Positions 1-12,081 of a stretch of DNA of 64,000 nt are shown here, piece after piece (the stretch's first letter is position 1; the number at the start of each line of letters is the position of its first letter). Both the position numbers and the translations under genes were made by a program. Under the pieces are notes generated by a model, which saw only the letters and a program-made list of their open reading frames with translations, did not search any database and had not been told where the DNA came from. The stretch is from Saccharina japonica (lineage: Eukaryota > Sar > Phaeophyceae > Laminariales > Laminariaceae): the NCBI GenBank assembly GCA_008828725.1, contig MEHQ01000660.1, positions 656,804-720,803 on the forward strand, read 5' to 3'.

Positions 1-2110
1 GTGTTTGATCAATGTACTACCGCTGTAGCCGGATCCCGCACAGACAATGCAGACTATTAGTCCAAACGCGGCTGGATCCCGGCCCGGGGAGTACCGCGGT
101 GGGCGGATGCTACACAAACAACCCGGTCGAGTCACGTGGTGGCTAGATCTCGAAATAACCTACCCCTCGAGTGGCATGGTGGCTTATTCGCTTCCTGGGG
201 AATCCCGCGGGAGAGAAAGGCCAAACAGCTACTAGTAAATCGTGGAGTCCCTGGGTATCTGATTCCCGCGGGACATGGTCCCGGAGTCGAGGTGGCGTTG
301 TCGCGACGTTAATGACCTGATTGTTACTCCAAAGGAATCGTGGCGGTATTGGTGGGTCGGTCGAAAATCCGACGACTTGTCTTTAGGTAGACATGTCGTA
401 TCTTGATTAAAAAATCTCGTTGAAACTTGTTTCGCTGTAGGTACATACCCGCGGGACGCAATTGGAGTCAGCACCTCACGTACGCAAACACGTTTGAACT
501 AACGATTGTCAGCGATTTCCGGGTCAGCGAGGTGTTTGGGCAGGATAAAGGCAAACCGATCACGAAATTATCGGCAGGACCCCGGATCTGAGACGCCATA
601 AACAATTTACCAATTTCGATCGTGAAACAACCGCTCTCGGAATGAAATTTTAGTTCTCGCCAGTCGCCAGTTGATCCTAGGTTTTTGTTTTTTTCGTCGA
701 GGGGGAAAATATAGTTGTTTTCGCCAGACTTCTAGGTGACGTTTTGATCAAAACCCACAACTTACTTCATTTTATAATAGGTGTCGCCGTTATCCTCTGT
801 CCTTAGTTATGGCGCTGATGACACTATCATCGTGGTTTAGTTTCATTTCGACGTTTTTCAAGAGGTATAAGCCGAAATGAAAATCATTCGACAAGTTGGT
901 TTGGACGGATACTACTGTGTGGAGAGGTTGTGCGGTATATACATTGTGCCAATCGGACGGTGCGGTCCGGGTTCGTTTTGTTGTACATGTGTACATACGC
1001 TGCCGTGCGGTTCGGTTAAGACGGAAAGCAGTCGTACGGCGTGGCATCGCTCCGTGGCATTCGGGAAAAGCCCTACCTCACGGAACTGCCCCGAGCCACG
1101 CGCGTTTAGGGGCCTTTAGGGCCTTTCACGGTGGTAATGGTTTTGTTTCATTGCTGAAATCCAGCTGTACAATGCGCGGTTCTTTTTTGCCATATTTCAC
1201 GGTGCGCTCCGGTGCCGTGCGTATGTAAGTTTTAACGAGTTATACGATGCAGTACGGCTCGTACAACCACGCGGCTACTCACCGCACAGTACGAACATGC
1301 CGCAGAGTGGAACACCTTGACACAAGATGGGTATGCGACACAATCCGAACTGTAGCTCCAATAGTGTCCCGACCACGACCGGTGTAGATTATCGTCGGTG
1401 CCGAAACCGGTGGTTTTTGCCACAGCGCGATGCGCACGCGGTATTTCGTAAAATATGGCGTTACTTGGTCGACGTCGCGACTCTACGCATCACAAAACGG
1501 TTCGTCGAATGTGGCCGTTCCCTACGCCATGCTTGTGTGTGTTCCAAACCGAGTTTTGCTCTATGGAGTGGAATCATCTATTTGTACGGCGTTATTTGTT
1601 TTCGCGTGCTGTTCACCAAGTACGAGTCACAAGCTTATATGTTTGTGTCAGTTGCTGTAGCTTCCATATTTTACTTCAGTACAACTCCTGCCTAGGACGA
1701 ACAGTGCCGGGGAGGGTAGAAAGAGATACCTCCTATGGCCCCTCATATGGCACCGGGGATGTGGGGCATATCACAACGAAAGGGTGGCAAGGAGTACGGC
1801 TGGCTGTGCATTGCATATTCGATACCATAGCCAAGGGCAAAAACACGGTCAGACACAAACAACAAATTGTGTCGTTGCGTACGCAGAATGACAGCTATAG
1901 TAGAGGACAACAATCTAGTCTAGGATTTACAATAGTACATGCGTGCATACGTTTTATTTAAGGACGTGTAGCAGAGGTGTACGGCGTCGAACGTGCTCGG
2001 CTTTGAAATGCTCGTCATCGTTTATCCTGCACATGACGCGCGCGGAGACCAACACGGCGACACCAACAGCCACAGCTCTGCTCTTTCCGTGCCCCCTTTT
2101 TCTGTCGCAG
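1..2110. other. no supported gene; GTGCGGT-rich block
   Basis: No reading frame here has protein-like character or a recognisable domain, and the ORFs overlap one another in several frames. Positions about 945-1225 hold several variants of a short GTGCGGT / GGTGCGGTTCGG word that recurs in other blocks of the window. A short stretch at 1967-2010 resembles DNA lying 110-250 bp upstream of the other terminal ANK exons and is described with the exon at 2111. Confidence 0.5.
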
Positions 2111-2129
2111 GTATTGCGCGAAGGACTAA
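2111..2129 (+). CDS. orphan terminal mini-exon of the ankyrin gene family (YCAKD-stop)
   Basis: Seen: a pyrimidine-rich tract ending in CAG at 2110 is followed by G TAT TGC GCG AAG GAC TAA. The 19-base block matches those at 26193, 29778, 50343 and 55942. Joined to a codon beginning AG it would encode R-YCAKD-stop, the proposed C-terminus of the ANK genes. The stop here is TAA; three other copies use TAG. A TGTAGCAG motif lies 137 bp upstream, as in the other copies. Inferred: no ANK exon lies upstream on the plus strand inside the window, so its partner is either left of position 1 or lost. The ANK pseudogene at 12-13 kb is on the opposite strand and cannot be its partner. Confidence 0.5.
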
Positions 2130-3394
2130 ACGTTATTGCCAGTGACGGGGAAGACTCTATATCGGCGATGAAGGTGGTCTGTAGCTCTTGACAATGCCGG
2201 TCTGGCTCTGCATGGCGAGCTGGGTCTTGCCACTGGGAAACCACGAGCAAACGGCGTTTTGTGTTACGATCCGCGTCTTATGTCGCGATCATTGTTCCGC
2301 AGGAAGACATGATTAGGCGGATTAATTTGGACGGCTGCTGTCGCTGTTATTCTCGGAATGTTTGGTGGCGAGATTTGAGTTCAAGCGTGTATTAGGTGAG
2401 CATAAGCCTCGAATCATAACGCCTCGCGGTGTGTAGTCGGTTGGTTTCTGGGATATCGAGTCACTCGTTGCGTTGGCGTTCCTTTACTGAGCACTGCTCA
2501 TCACGAGCAAGGGCCAAGAAAAGGTTGTGTTTTGTCCAACGTAGAAGGCTATTTCCTACAAACCGGATCTGTCGTTGACTCTACCGGAGAGTAAGACTCC
2601 GCTAAGATATCGAATATACACTGTCCTTTCTCGAAGCGCTTGTTGTTTGCGGAACCAGCTTTTAGGGTTCGTTATGTTTCATCTTCCGGCAAAGTTCTTT
2701 TTGCCCTGTCTTCTATGTTTCCCTTTCAAAACATTTGTAGAGGTGTTACTGAAGTCTGTTTTCTGCGCACATCGCCCCGCCCCCTTACCCCTTTTTTGGC
2801 TTCGATCACGTAGTTTCCATCAAAACATTGTTTGCGATCTTCCGCGCCCTACCCTCTGTTAATTTATCGAGAATGGGCCGGTCAGTGGAAACGTGGTTGT
2901 CATACGATGCTCGACCCTTCATGGTCAAGTGTAACCCGCAAGGGAAAAGACGGATACTCTCTTTGGGGCTAGCAATTTGCTGCCGATGTTAGCATTGGAC
3001 ATATGGAGAAACCCAGGCTGGTCACGAGCATGACGTATCTTAAATTCAACAGAGCAAGATATACGACACGCAAGAGGCACGATGAGCCTTGCACGGCTGA
3101 TGTGTACAACCTTTCCCTAAGCGGGCCCGCGATACAAACCCCTCCCCCGTAGGTTGCATCGCCATACAACATCGTCGTATGGAGAATCCAGCTTCACAAG
3201 GGCTAAACGTGTAGAACAGGTCCACGCCTTCCCTGGGGCAATCGCACAACACCTAGCACCCAATGTTGTTGTCTGTCTTCGATATTAGTTGGTGATGTCA
3301 GCGGTGGTGTTGCTTGTCAAGCGTTGGTGAAGGCTGTTTTCGCAATGCACTCCCTGAAGCGACAGCGCTCTGATTGTTGCAAGAGGGTGTCACG
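2130..3394. other. no gene or clear repeat seen
   Basis: Short overlapping ORFs only, none protein-like. No tandem repeat or inverted-repeat element was noticed. Confidence 0.4.
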
Positions 3395-3641
3395 GACGCG
3401 TGCTATGGAACATGTAGACACTTTTGGATGACACAGGTTGGGGATGACAGGGCTCATTTACCCGAGATCATCGGAATTTCACTCTTGTGTTGCAATATGT
3501 TTCGTTGCATACTTAGGTCGTAGGATTTTTCATCGGGTAGCGCTTTGATTTTCCTCCAGCGTATGTTTTTGGCGAGGTAAAGTCTCCCCTAGTGACCACC
3601 CTCCGAAAGCGCAATGACGTAACTTTACCCTAGTATGCGTC
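3395..3641. mobile_element. MITE family I copy, diverged
   Basis: The left end GACGCGTGCTATGG and right end TAGTATGCGTC are inverted repeats of the family I type. The interior has the family order: a degraded CTCCTTAACCC-like block, a CATACTTAGG block, CATCGGGTAGC, then TTTTCCTCC and GCGAGGTA. The length of 247 bp matches intact copies. It is flanked by CACG (3391-3394) and CATG (3642-3645), a plausible 4-bp target duplication with one CpG transition. No coding capacity; non-autonomous. Confidence 0.75.
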
Positions 3642-5943
3642 CATGGTTTGGCCGAAACCCTTTCAAAACACTATGAGTATGCTCCACACCAAACTGAGAA
3701 CCTTACTCAGTATGCATTCGTATAATTCGTGTCTCACATCGTTGGGTTCAGTACCATCGGGGTTAAGGGCCATTATCGTTGTAGCCATGATTTTCGATTT
3801 TTGTCAACGCTGCTTTCGCGCAATCTTTGTATTTCCATTTTTTCGCATGTGGTTTGTCCAAATATTGGTATGCGAAGCCTTCCAATTTTTTCGCCCTCTG
3901 TTGAATTTCCAAACTAAGGTAATGTTTCCTGTTTTTCCCGCATTCCTTGTTCTTCTTGGAAATCAAAATTGTAAATTTCGGCGAAAAGTTTTTCTTTAAG
4001 AACGGCCCTACGCCCACAGAATCACCCGGGAAACACTTTTGGGGCGAAGAACGGATGTCTTCAAGTGAGGAGCTCAAGAAAATGCAGGTGTACACCGATC
4101 GATACCCAAATACGCCGCATTATTGAAACCGTCGTGCCAATTTTCCTTTTGGTCGGTATATTGTTGCGGATCCTGGGCCACACGAGGCATCCCGGGCAGA
4201 AGAGGTATACATTAAGGTCCAAGTGCTATTCAAGAATATGTCGTACCACTCGCGCGCATAAGGATGATACATTCAACGCTGCTCGACCTTCCTGTCGTGG
4301 AGGCGTGGTAAGACCGCACTGGTCGCTAAATTACACTAAAGTTAGCCAGGTGCCTACGTTGCTTCTGGCAGCAGTGCCGCAACTCCTACATTTGACAAGA
4401 CGGGAACGAGCGTAGTGGTGTGAACTCGCGTTTTCGGGGGTTGAGAAGAGTATGTTGGGGTTTCTCGCCAACACCCGGTTTTACCGTAGGGTCTTGCGAA
4501 GTGCCTGGCGGGGCTTCTTTCGACTTCATCGTACTCATGCATAATACAGGAAGGGGCTTGCGATGACACTGACGGGGCTTCTTTCGACTTCATCGTACAC
4601 CCTACTACTGGTCGGTTATCATGCTCACGTCTTCACTCAGCACGCCAATCCCGCCTTGCCTATTATGCGGTGCAATGCGAGTTAAAGGGGGGCTTGTCTC
4701 GACGCCGTTGTCACCAGGACCACGGAATGGGATCAAGTTTACTACGTTCACGTTTCTCAGGGATCAGAGGTGGAAAACGTCGTAAACAATGCGTCGGTAC
4801 CCCTAAATGGTTGGCCGCAAGATGCGCTCCGAGCTGCCGGAGTCATGTGTGTGTCCAACCTAATGCCACAATATATACAACGCGCACGCACGGCATGGTC
4901 ATACTCGCATCGGTGCCTGTTCGCCCTGCCGTAGTCTCGTCAGAAGAGCGGTTTCGTCCTATTTTTCGTCATCACAGATGGACCTCACCACGCTATAAAG
5001 CAAATGATCGTTACATCGTTAGCTCACTTAACATGTGTTGAGGCCAACAAGTTGGGGTAAGTGATTCGGTTTGAACACATGTAGTTAACTGATGTACGGT
5101 GCTGGGTAATATTCTCCACATTGTAAATAGGAGGGGCGGGGAGGAGGAGGGGGCATAGCTGTCGGTCAAACACGTGATAGCGAGGTAGGTGTCGACGCAT
5201 GCCCTTGGCGTGCGGGTAGTAATATTTGTTATTGTCAAACATGTTCTGCCGCTACGGCCCTTTGCCCCACCCACACACCAGACTTTCTTGCCCTTCTTTG
5301 GTGATACGTTTTTTGTTTCCTGGCCCTTTCGTGTACACCCACACCTGGTACAGTATGTTAGGATTGTAGTTACAAATATAGGTTCTGTTTCCGGTGGTCT
5401 ACTGTCGGCGACTTCAACGAAAAACGCTGCACCTGTCTACCCGCCGTACACGTGGGCTCTTGCTCGATCGCCTACGGGTTATCCTACCCATACTCGTTTG
5501 AGTTTTCTCGCCTTCGCTCGATTGCTTTTACGGCGTGCCTGGCACTCGGTTCCATATTTAGCGATTTTTTTCCCGTCAGCACTGTGGGTTGTATACCCTC
5601 CTCTCCGCGCAAACGAGAACGAAGGCAAACACGTACAGCACTGAAGAGAAATAAGCGAGACGGCCCTTCTCCGCACACTTCGTCTCTCTCTGGCAATCTC
5701 TCGCTCACGGCCAGAGTAGCAATTGTTGAGAAAAAATGCTTTGGCTGGCGGGGAGGGGTCCTTGCCTACGAAATCGCTGGTATGCCGTTATGTAGATAGC
5801 GCCTTGTTTCGCTCTGTACCTTGGACACAGAATTGTTCATCGGATACACTTACGTTGCTTTCATCGTCGGAGTATGGCTGGGGTATAGAGGTGCTCAGAC
5901 GAGGCGCCTACAAAACAGTGTGTGTTCACCGTTAAATGGGCAA
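3642..5943. other. no supported gene; MITE end remnant and a 26-bp direct repeat
   Basis: About 4030-4100 carries the TTCAAGTGAGGAGCTCA...AAAATGCAGGTGTACACC pattern typical of a MITE family I right end, so it is a fragment. A perfect 26-bp direct repeat occupies 4509-4534 and 4573-4598, beginning CGGGGCTTC and ending CATCGTAC, 64 bp apart. The 4.7-5.9 kb part holds overlapping ORFs of 115-151 codons in several frames without recognisable domains. Confidence 0.45.
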
Positions 5944-6190
5944 TCTCACGGTAGGGGAACCACTTTTAGGCTCGATATTATCTGACCGGTTGTGCTCCCC
6001 ACGTGAGTAACCACCGGATGCTATTATTATGTATTACTGGTACATTTGTTTTCGGAATACTGCATTGGAAGGTTTGGTCGGGTTGCGCGAGCGAATGTTT
6101 CCGAAGTCATGTTTTGGGTGAGATATTGAGCTCCTCATGTGAGGAGCTCAGAAAATTCTGCTGCACCCCTACCTTGGTACAACTCTTACA
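5944..6190. mobile_element. MITE family II copy, decayed right end
   Basis: This segment matches the inverted complement of 62519-62768: the same CACGGTAGGGG left terminus, a CACGTGAGTAACCACCGG block, a GGTCGGGTTGCGCGA block, GGGTGAGATATTGAGC, and the GAGCTCCTCA...TGAGGAGCTC palindrome. The right terminus is decayed relative to the other copy. It shares the palindromic core with family I but has different terminal and internal sequence. A third partial copy is at about 27640-27790. No coding capacity. Confidence 0.65.
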
Positions 6191-6880
6191 GGAGTATTGA
6201 TCTCATGTGTCGTCGGACCGAGTGGTGTGATAGGATACGATGCAATGCTACGGGGTTGGAGCGTTTGAAGAAACGCTGTATGGCATAAACGGCAGTCGAC
6301 ATTTTGATGCTGTGTGTGGTGTACACACACACGCTGAGCTCGTGCGGGGATACATCGGGCCATTGACGTGCGCCGCAACCCGCTTGCGTAAAAGAGCGGG
6401 CGACGTACGCGTCAGTTGGGAATATTTAAGAACATTTCACACTCAGGTCAAAACACAAACACTCAACGACTTTGCTTGAAACGTGCGTAACGGCACTGGC
6501 CTCGCGATCACGGGTCGACATATCGCCCTTTCCCGCTCCTCCTGGTTATAACGTCGACTACTGTACCGTAGCGTAAAACGTACATGAGTCGAGGATCCGT
6601 TGTCAGGTTGAATGTGAGTTCACCAACGCGTGGGAACAACTCATCGCAATACCGTAGACAGGTTTGGGTTAAAGATGAAGCCTCATATACATTAGGTGCT
6701 ATAATAAATCGCATATCCGAATGAGCTGCCGGTGTAATACTTTGTCAACTTGACAAGGTTTGTGCATGGTTTCCCCCTTGTACAGTGTGAGACGATTATC
6801 CGAGATTCCCCGGTGTTTTTCTCGCGTTACAGCGTGAAGGACAATAGATTTCATTGCGCTAAATGAGCAGGCCATGGGCT
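6191..6880. other. no gene or clear repeat seen
   Basis: Only short chance-like ORFs. Nothing else recognised. Confidence 0.4.
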
Positions 6881-7126
6881 GACGCGTGCTACGGTAGAGG
6901 TAGCACGTTTCGGCTGAATCGGTTTCTGAACGATCGGGCTCCTTAACCCAAATCCGTCCGACTTTCATTGTTGTGACGAATAATGTTTCAGGGTATACTT
7001 TGGCCATGAGATTTATCACCCGGCAGCACTTTTATTTTCCTCCAATTTTGTTTTTCCGTGAGGTATGAGGCTCCTTAAGTGAGGAGCTCAGAAAAAACAT
7101 GGTGCACCTCTATCGTAGCATGCGTC
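6881..7126. mobile_element. MITE family I, near-intact 246 bp, TSD GGCT
   Basis: A clean copy. The left end GACGCGTGCTACGGTAGAGG pairs with the right end ...CTATCGTAGCATGCGTC. The interior contains GGGCTCCTTAACCC, TTTCAGGGTATACTT, CCGGCAGCACTTTTATTTTC and GAGGTATGAGG, then the CTCCTTAAG/TGAGGAGCTC palindrome just inside the right end. Flanking GGCT on both sides (6877-6880 and 7127-7130) is the target duplication. Length and sequence are very close to the copy at 58031-58276, so it is probably among the younger members. Confidence 0.88.
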
Positions 7127-8260
7127 GGCTTGGTGTCGGACCTGAATTGCTTATGATATATTGCATATTCGAAAGCATCGTCACAACTTGTTCACGAACT
7201 TCCGCTCATGAGACCCACAAGTTGACGAGACGCGAAAACAACACATTGGCATACTCTTCCCCCTTCTTCCACATTTTTGCGATAAATATCAAAGTCAAGC
7301 ACTTGCGAAGTCATCCCGAAACGCTCGTTTCAGTCCGGCGTGTACGCGTGGAAACACCGCTGTAGGCGGTCATATGATGGCATGAGCCTCGCTTGTTATT
7401 TCATTAGGAAATTGCTGTTTTCATATGAGGAGTATGCGGCCATTGAGCACATCGTCTTTCCTTACCGGGCTGCGCTAAACGCTAGACCGAGTTTTGCGCA
7501 GATTGAGTCGCCACCGCTTCCTATCCATACGCCACACTGGTTCGCATGACGGAGTCGACTCTGACAAGAAAGTAGCGAAATCGCCAAGCCTATACAAGCG
7601 ATGCCACTGATACTGACATCGACACAGTTACTTTAAGACAGCACCAAGAGTCAGTGCGATATATCGTGGACTTCCCTTGTAGAAGACGTTGTCTTGCGGT
7701 ACGCGTTAAACCGGCTATACGTCTATTCGATTATGCTAGACGGTCCGCGCTTCACATTATCTAACCGCAACATCGCCCGAAAGGACTACCAGGTACCGTA
7801 TTAATTGGCCGATCTGGACACGGGCTATATCGGTGGGGAAACTCGGGGAGATTACGAAATCACCGGGCAACTTGACCCAAGAAACCTAGCGTTCCGGCCT
7901 AAAGAAGAGGTAAGCTAAGCCGATTCACAACCGACCAACGAATTGGCCGATGTCGAAATTAAACCAAAAGAGGGGTGAGGCGACGAGAAAAAACCCTACA
8001 TTCCATGTAAAAGAGAATCGAAGATGCTCGAAAACCCATAAACTCGAGGAGAAGTTTGGTCGTACCACAAACGGCAATTCGATTTGCTGGCAGAGTTGCC
8101 GACGGGTCCGACAGCTGCAGTTACCGTACAGTCCTTAACAGTGCACAAAACACGCGCACTCACCTCGCGCGAGGTTTGACTCTCCACTCCAATAGTATTG
8201 AAAATATTTAGTTTTCGGACGTTTCCGGCGACGTATCGCGGTGAAAATCAATAGGCTTCA
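7127..8260. other. no gene or clear repeat seen
   Basis: Short ORFs in all frames without protein-like composition; no repeat noticed. Confidence 0.4.
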
Positions 8261-8509
8261 CATGCGTGCTACGATAGAGAAAGCGCGTTTTCGTTTGGAA
8301 TTATTTGTGGAGGACAAGGCTCCTTAACCCAGACTCCGTCGAAATTTCATTGTATGTGGCAAAATATACAAATTACTTAAGCCGTGGGGTGTTTTCACCG
8401 GATGTCATTTATGTCTCTCTGCGAAATAGTGTTTGGGTGGGGTGTAGAGCTCCTCAAGTGACGACCCTCGTAGGCACACTAACGGAGCACCCGTACCTCA
8501 GCATGTGTC
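8261..8509. mobile_element. MITE family I, degenerate copy
   Basis: The left end CATGCGTGCTACGATAGAG and right end CCTCAGCATGTGTC match the family I termini. Inside are GGCTCCTTAACCC and GAGCTCCTCAAGTGACGA in the usual order. The flanks TTCA and ACCA do not form a clear target duplication. The 249-bp length fits the family. Confidence 0.6.
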
Positions 8510-9484
8510 ACCAGTTGTCAGTAGCAATAATAGCTTCCCACACCATTGGAGAAACAGCATTTTCACTTTGTTTTCCTTGGGTTCATCCAACGGAAGAGGT
8601 TGGGCGGCTTAAATTACCAACTCCCGGCTGGTATGACACATTTTTTCTAGTGTTAAAATGGTCGGCCTGGTTTCGCGAACAAGCTTGTTGAAACGTTATG
8701 CTTCGGGTCTCAGCCTAACACGCCGCCACTTTTACATTGGGGCATTTCTCCTTCAAGGGCACCAAATACCTAATCTGTTTTCGTGTGCGACACTGGTGCA
8801 ACGCTGGTCTTTTCACGCTTGACCGGTACACGTTACTCCTTGTCGGACATATGTGCTGACCTTGGTTTGGGTCTTAGCAAAACACGCCCTCACCCTCAAC
8901 GGTGTCCTTGCTTCTTCGGAGACGATAAACGCCTAGTACGGTTTAGTGTGAAACACTGGTCCTTTTACTCTTGTTCGGTCACGTTATCCCTTGTCGGACA
9001 TGTACGCTTACATAGTTGTAGCCGGCGGTGTGCGATAGCGCTAAGGGAACAAGTGGCCGCAGTAGCGGGAAAACCAAAAACGAGTGTACGCTGCCGAACC
9101 TTCCCCAGTCAACAACAAAAACATTTCATTGCTACCGACGAAATCGTCCCTAGACAGCCTATATCACGGCATTAGACCACTATCGACCTCATGCTTGTGG
9201 CGACGCGTTGCTCATGGTGCCGCAACGTTAAGGTCGGTCCCCATGCGGAGCAAAGCGAAACACGGGCAGCCGACGCAACAGCAGACACCCTATATCGATG
9301 AGGCACGTTCTTGTCCGTCACTTGGCTAGAGCGGTTAGTCTTTGGCGCAATACCTGGGGTGGAAGCGTAGGAAACGGGCGGAACACGGTAGTGCGGTGGG
9401 TGGGGTGTGTGTCAGTCGACCACCGGTGTACCTCTGCCGGTAGCATTCTAATTAGCACACAGCTCCTACACGAAGCGCTACACA
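8510..9484. other. no gene seen
   Basis: The CACTGGT...CTTGTCGGACATGT phrase occurs twice in degenerate form (about 8785-8855 and 8950-9010), suggesting an old local duplication. The 130-codon ORF across it has no recognisable feature. Confidence 0.35.
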
Positions 9485-9575
9485 GACGCATTCTACGATA
9501 GAGGTGCACCTGCATACAGGATATTCTTTGACGGTGGTCACTTGAAGAGCTCTATACCTTACCCAAAACCTGTAA
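9485..9575. mobile_element. MITE family I, truncated
   Basis: It begins GACGCATTCTACGATAGAGG, then GTGCACCTGCATACAGG and GGTCACTTGAAGAGCTCTATACCTTACCC, which is the start of a family I element in the palindrome-first orientation. The rest of the element is not recognisable beyond about 9575. Confidence 0.6.
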
Positions 9576-10448
9576 GTACGAAACTGGACGGCTACTCACT
9601 TCTGAAAATCGACCAGTCACCAGGAGATGCCGTAGCGGTGAAGAGTAGAGGACAATTTGTAAGGAAGGAGGTAGCTAAGCAATGACCGCTGCAAGTTGTC
9701 CTTGTGGCCACACATATAGATATTCGGCGGAGTATTCCGAGCTTTATTACCCAGCGAAAGGATCGCCGGCATTTAAGTAAGAATCGCGCGGGGGGGGGCT
9801 ACGTAATTTGCATGCATGGCCGTATTCATGTGACCATATACCCTCGCATCCCTACAACGCTTGGATGGAGCATGTCCGGCTTCGACAGACCAGGCAGACG
9901 TTACTAGCACCAAGCGCGAAGCGCTGCGACGTGGTAGTCGTGCGGCATGAAGGGTGAGCTGCATCCTACTAAGGACCGCTTATGAGGTGAACTTGCACAC
10001 GGGTGACAGCTCCAATGAGTTCATTGGATGTATGGTGTGAAACACTTCCAGAGACAGGACTGAGAGTACTATGTGACTGCCTCGTGGGTGCCCTACCATC
10101 AAAACTACGTGATACGATCGGTCCACTTGTAGTGCGGAGCAAAGGATGCCCACCCCATACAAATTCTCCAACTTTACCGCCAGCTGTGATCGACCCCCAA
10201 AACACAAAACAAACACGGTACCCTGGTGGACTAGCTTATGTAGTGAGCGACATGTTTTACAGTGTCGTTGCCAACCGACGCCAACTCAACCTATATAATA
10301 TAGGGGTTCCAAGCCCACACCGATGGCGTGGAGAAGGAGCCGGGAGGCTGATTAAGAAGTAAGATTAAACACTACTCCGGCATTAATGCAGAAATAGGTA
10401 GATAGACCGAGCCGAAAGCATGCACATAAGGGGGTTACATTAATGGTG
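9576..10448. other. no gene or clear repeat seen
   Basis: The longest frame (about 10003-10362, 119 codons) has no recognisable motif and no support from a second copy in the window. Confidence 0.35.
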
Positions 10449-10660
10449 GACGCATGCTACGATAGAGGTCCACCATGTTTTGTATGAGATCCTCACTTAA
10501 GCAGCGTCATATACCTCATCGAAAAATGTTTTTTGGGGGAAAATAAAAGTGCTGCCGGATGAGACATATCCTGACCGAAGTATACTCTAAAACATGATTT
10601 GTCACATAAATGAAAGTCCGACGAATTTGGGTTAAGGAGGCCGATCGTTTTCGCTATCGT
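10449..10660. mobile_element. MITE family I, truncated at its right end
   Basis: The left end GACGCATGCTACGATAGAGG is followed by CCTCACTTAAG, TACCTCATCG, AAAATAAAAGTGCTGCCGG, GACCGAAGTATACTCT, GAAAGTCCGACGAATTTGGG and TTAAGGAGGCCGATCG, the full interior of the palindrome-first orientation. The terminal CGTAGCACGCGTC expected about 50 bp later is missing or mutated beyond recognition. Confidence 0.75.
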
Positions 10661-11786
10661 CGAACTGTTTTTTCGATTGAGAAGACAATCTGAAATCCGA
10701 CCCTCAACTATCTCAAGTTTACGGTTACTGAGTTTGGGGGGAAACGATACCGAGACCGAGCAGTTTCGGGTGAGGTTTCTGGACGAGTTTTCAGCATCGA
10801 CAGGAGTGGCTATATTTCGTGTAAATATCACTAAGCACTCGCGCAGCAAGATATCCCTGACCGCCGCCAACGTGTTTGTTGCTGTGGGTTCACGAAAAAC
10901 GAACAAAACTATCAATAAACGATGTATGGTATTTCACTACTGTGGTTTTATATATCCGAGTACCCAAGTTCGGGTCCGCGGATCACCACACACCCCACAC
11001 GTCACCGTCGAACTGCATGTCCCACCCACCGGTCGTTGAGCTGTCATCCCTAGCTGTCCTTAACTTCGGGGTACAGCTAACTTGTGTTCGATCCACCACA
11101 CCCCGGAAAGTACCACGGTAAATAGGATCAACATTTCATGGAAACCACAAACGTAAAGGGGAAATTTAATTTAATCCGTGTTTTGGTTGAATCTTAACAC
11201 TCCTGCTGTACAGTAGTGCCATGACCACACTCGACACTAGATCAAGCAAATTCCGTGTTGTCGCGTCGGTTTGCAAAACAACCCCCGAGCTGCACGATAT
11301 AATGTTGATGGGTCAACTAGTTCCGGTGTCCATGATTTCGACATATACGTGTAGAACAATACAACGACCCCCCCACGCGAAATACATATATCACGAGTAT
11401 ATTCGTGTGTTTGGTGGACAGCTACGTACGGTTACATGGACAAAGCTCCCGACTCCCCTTCGACCGTACTAATATGTGTTTACCCCAGAAATGAGTTCAG
11501 GGCAGCCACGCTCATGTACAATTGAAGCTGAAAACTATTGAAGCCCAACCTGACAGACACGCAAGAGGTGTACCAGTAATTGTTCAGCCAAAACAAATCG
11601 GCACGATCGGGCGCCAACCAGTCGGGCGGTGCCTAATCAAACAGAGGGCCACGAAGCCCTTCCTCTCTTGTGGAAGATGTGCGAGTAATTCACCCTGCAA
11701 TGATTAAAAAGGCATCGGTGTACCCACATTTGGCGACAAACACATGTTGTGCGAATACATATAACGCAAAATACAAAACGCACTCG
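10661..11786. other. no gene or clear repeat seen
   Basis: ORFs of 60-120 codons only, overlapping in several frames, none protein-like. Confidence 0.35.
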
Positions 11787-12054
11787 GACGCATGCTACAA
11801 TATAGAGGTAAAGGTATACCTTTTTTTGGCTGAAGCGGTTTCTGAACGACGGGGTTCCTTAACCCAAACTCGTCAGAATTTCATTTTTGTGTCGCAATGT
11901 TGTTCAGTGTATACTTAGGCGTCGGGATTGCTCATCGGTTAGCAGTTTATATTTCCTCCGAAATCGGTATTTGGGCGAGGTACAGAGCTTCTCAAGTGAC
12001 GACCTTCAGAACAAATGGCCTGTATGCAGGTGCACCTCTACCGTAACATGCGTT
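11787..12054. mobile_element. MITE family I, TSD CTCG, next to the ANK pseudogene
   Basis: The ends GACGCATGCTACAATATAGAGG and CTCTACCGTAACATGCGTT are inverted repeats. The interior has GGTTCCTTAACCC, GTATACTTAGG, CATCGGTTAGCAG, TTTCCTCC and GAGCTTCTCAAGTGACGA. CTCG flanks both ends (11783-11786 and 12055-12058). It sits about 30 bp beyond the splice-donor-like end of the ANK pseudogene, a position resembling that of the MITEs beside the ANK copies at 32 and 58 kb. Confidence 0.85.
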
Positions 12055-12081
12055 CTCGCCCAGAAAGGTGTACGATAAACC

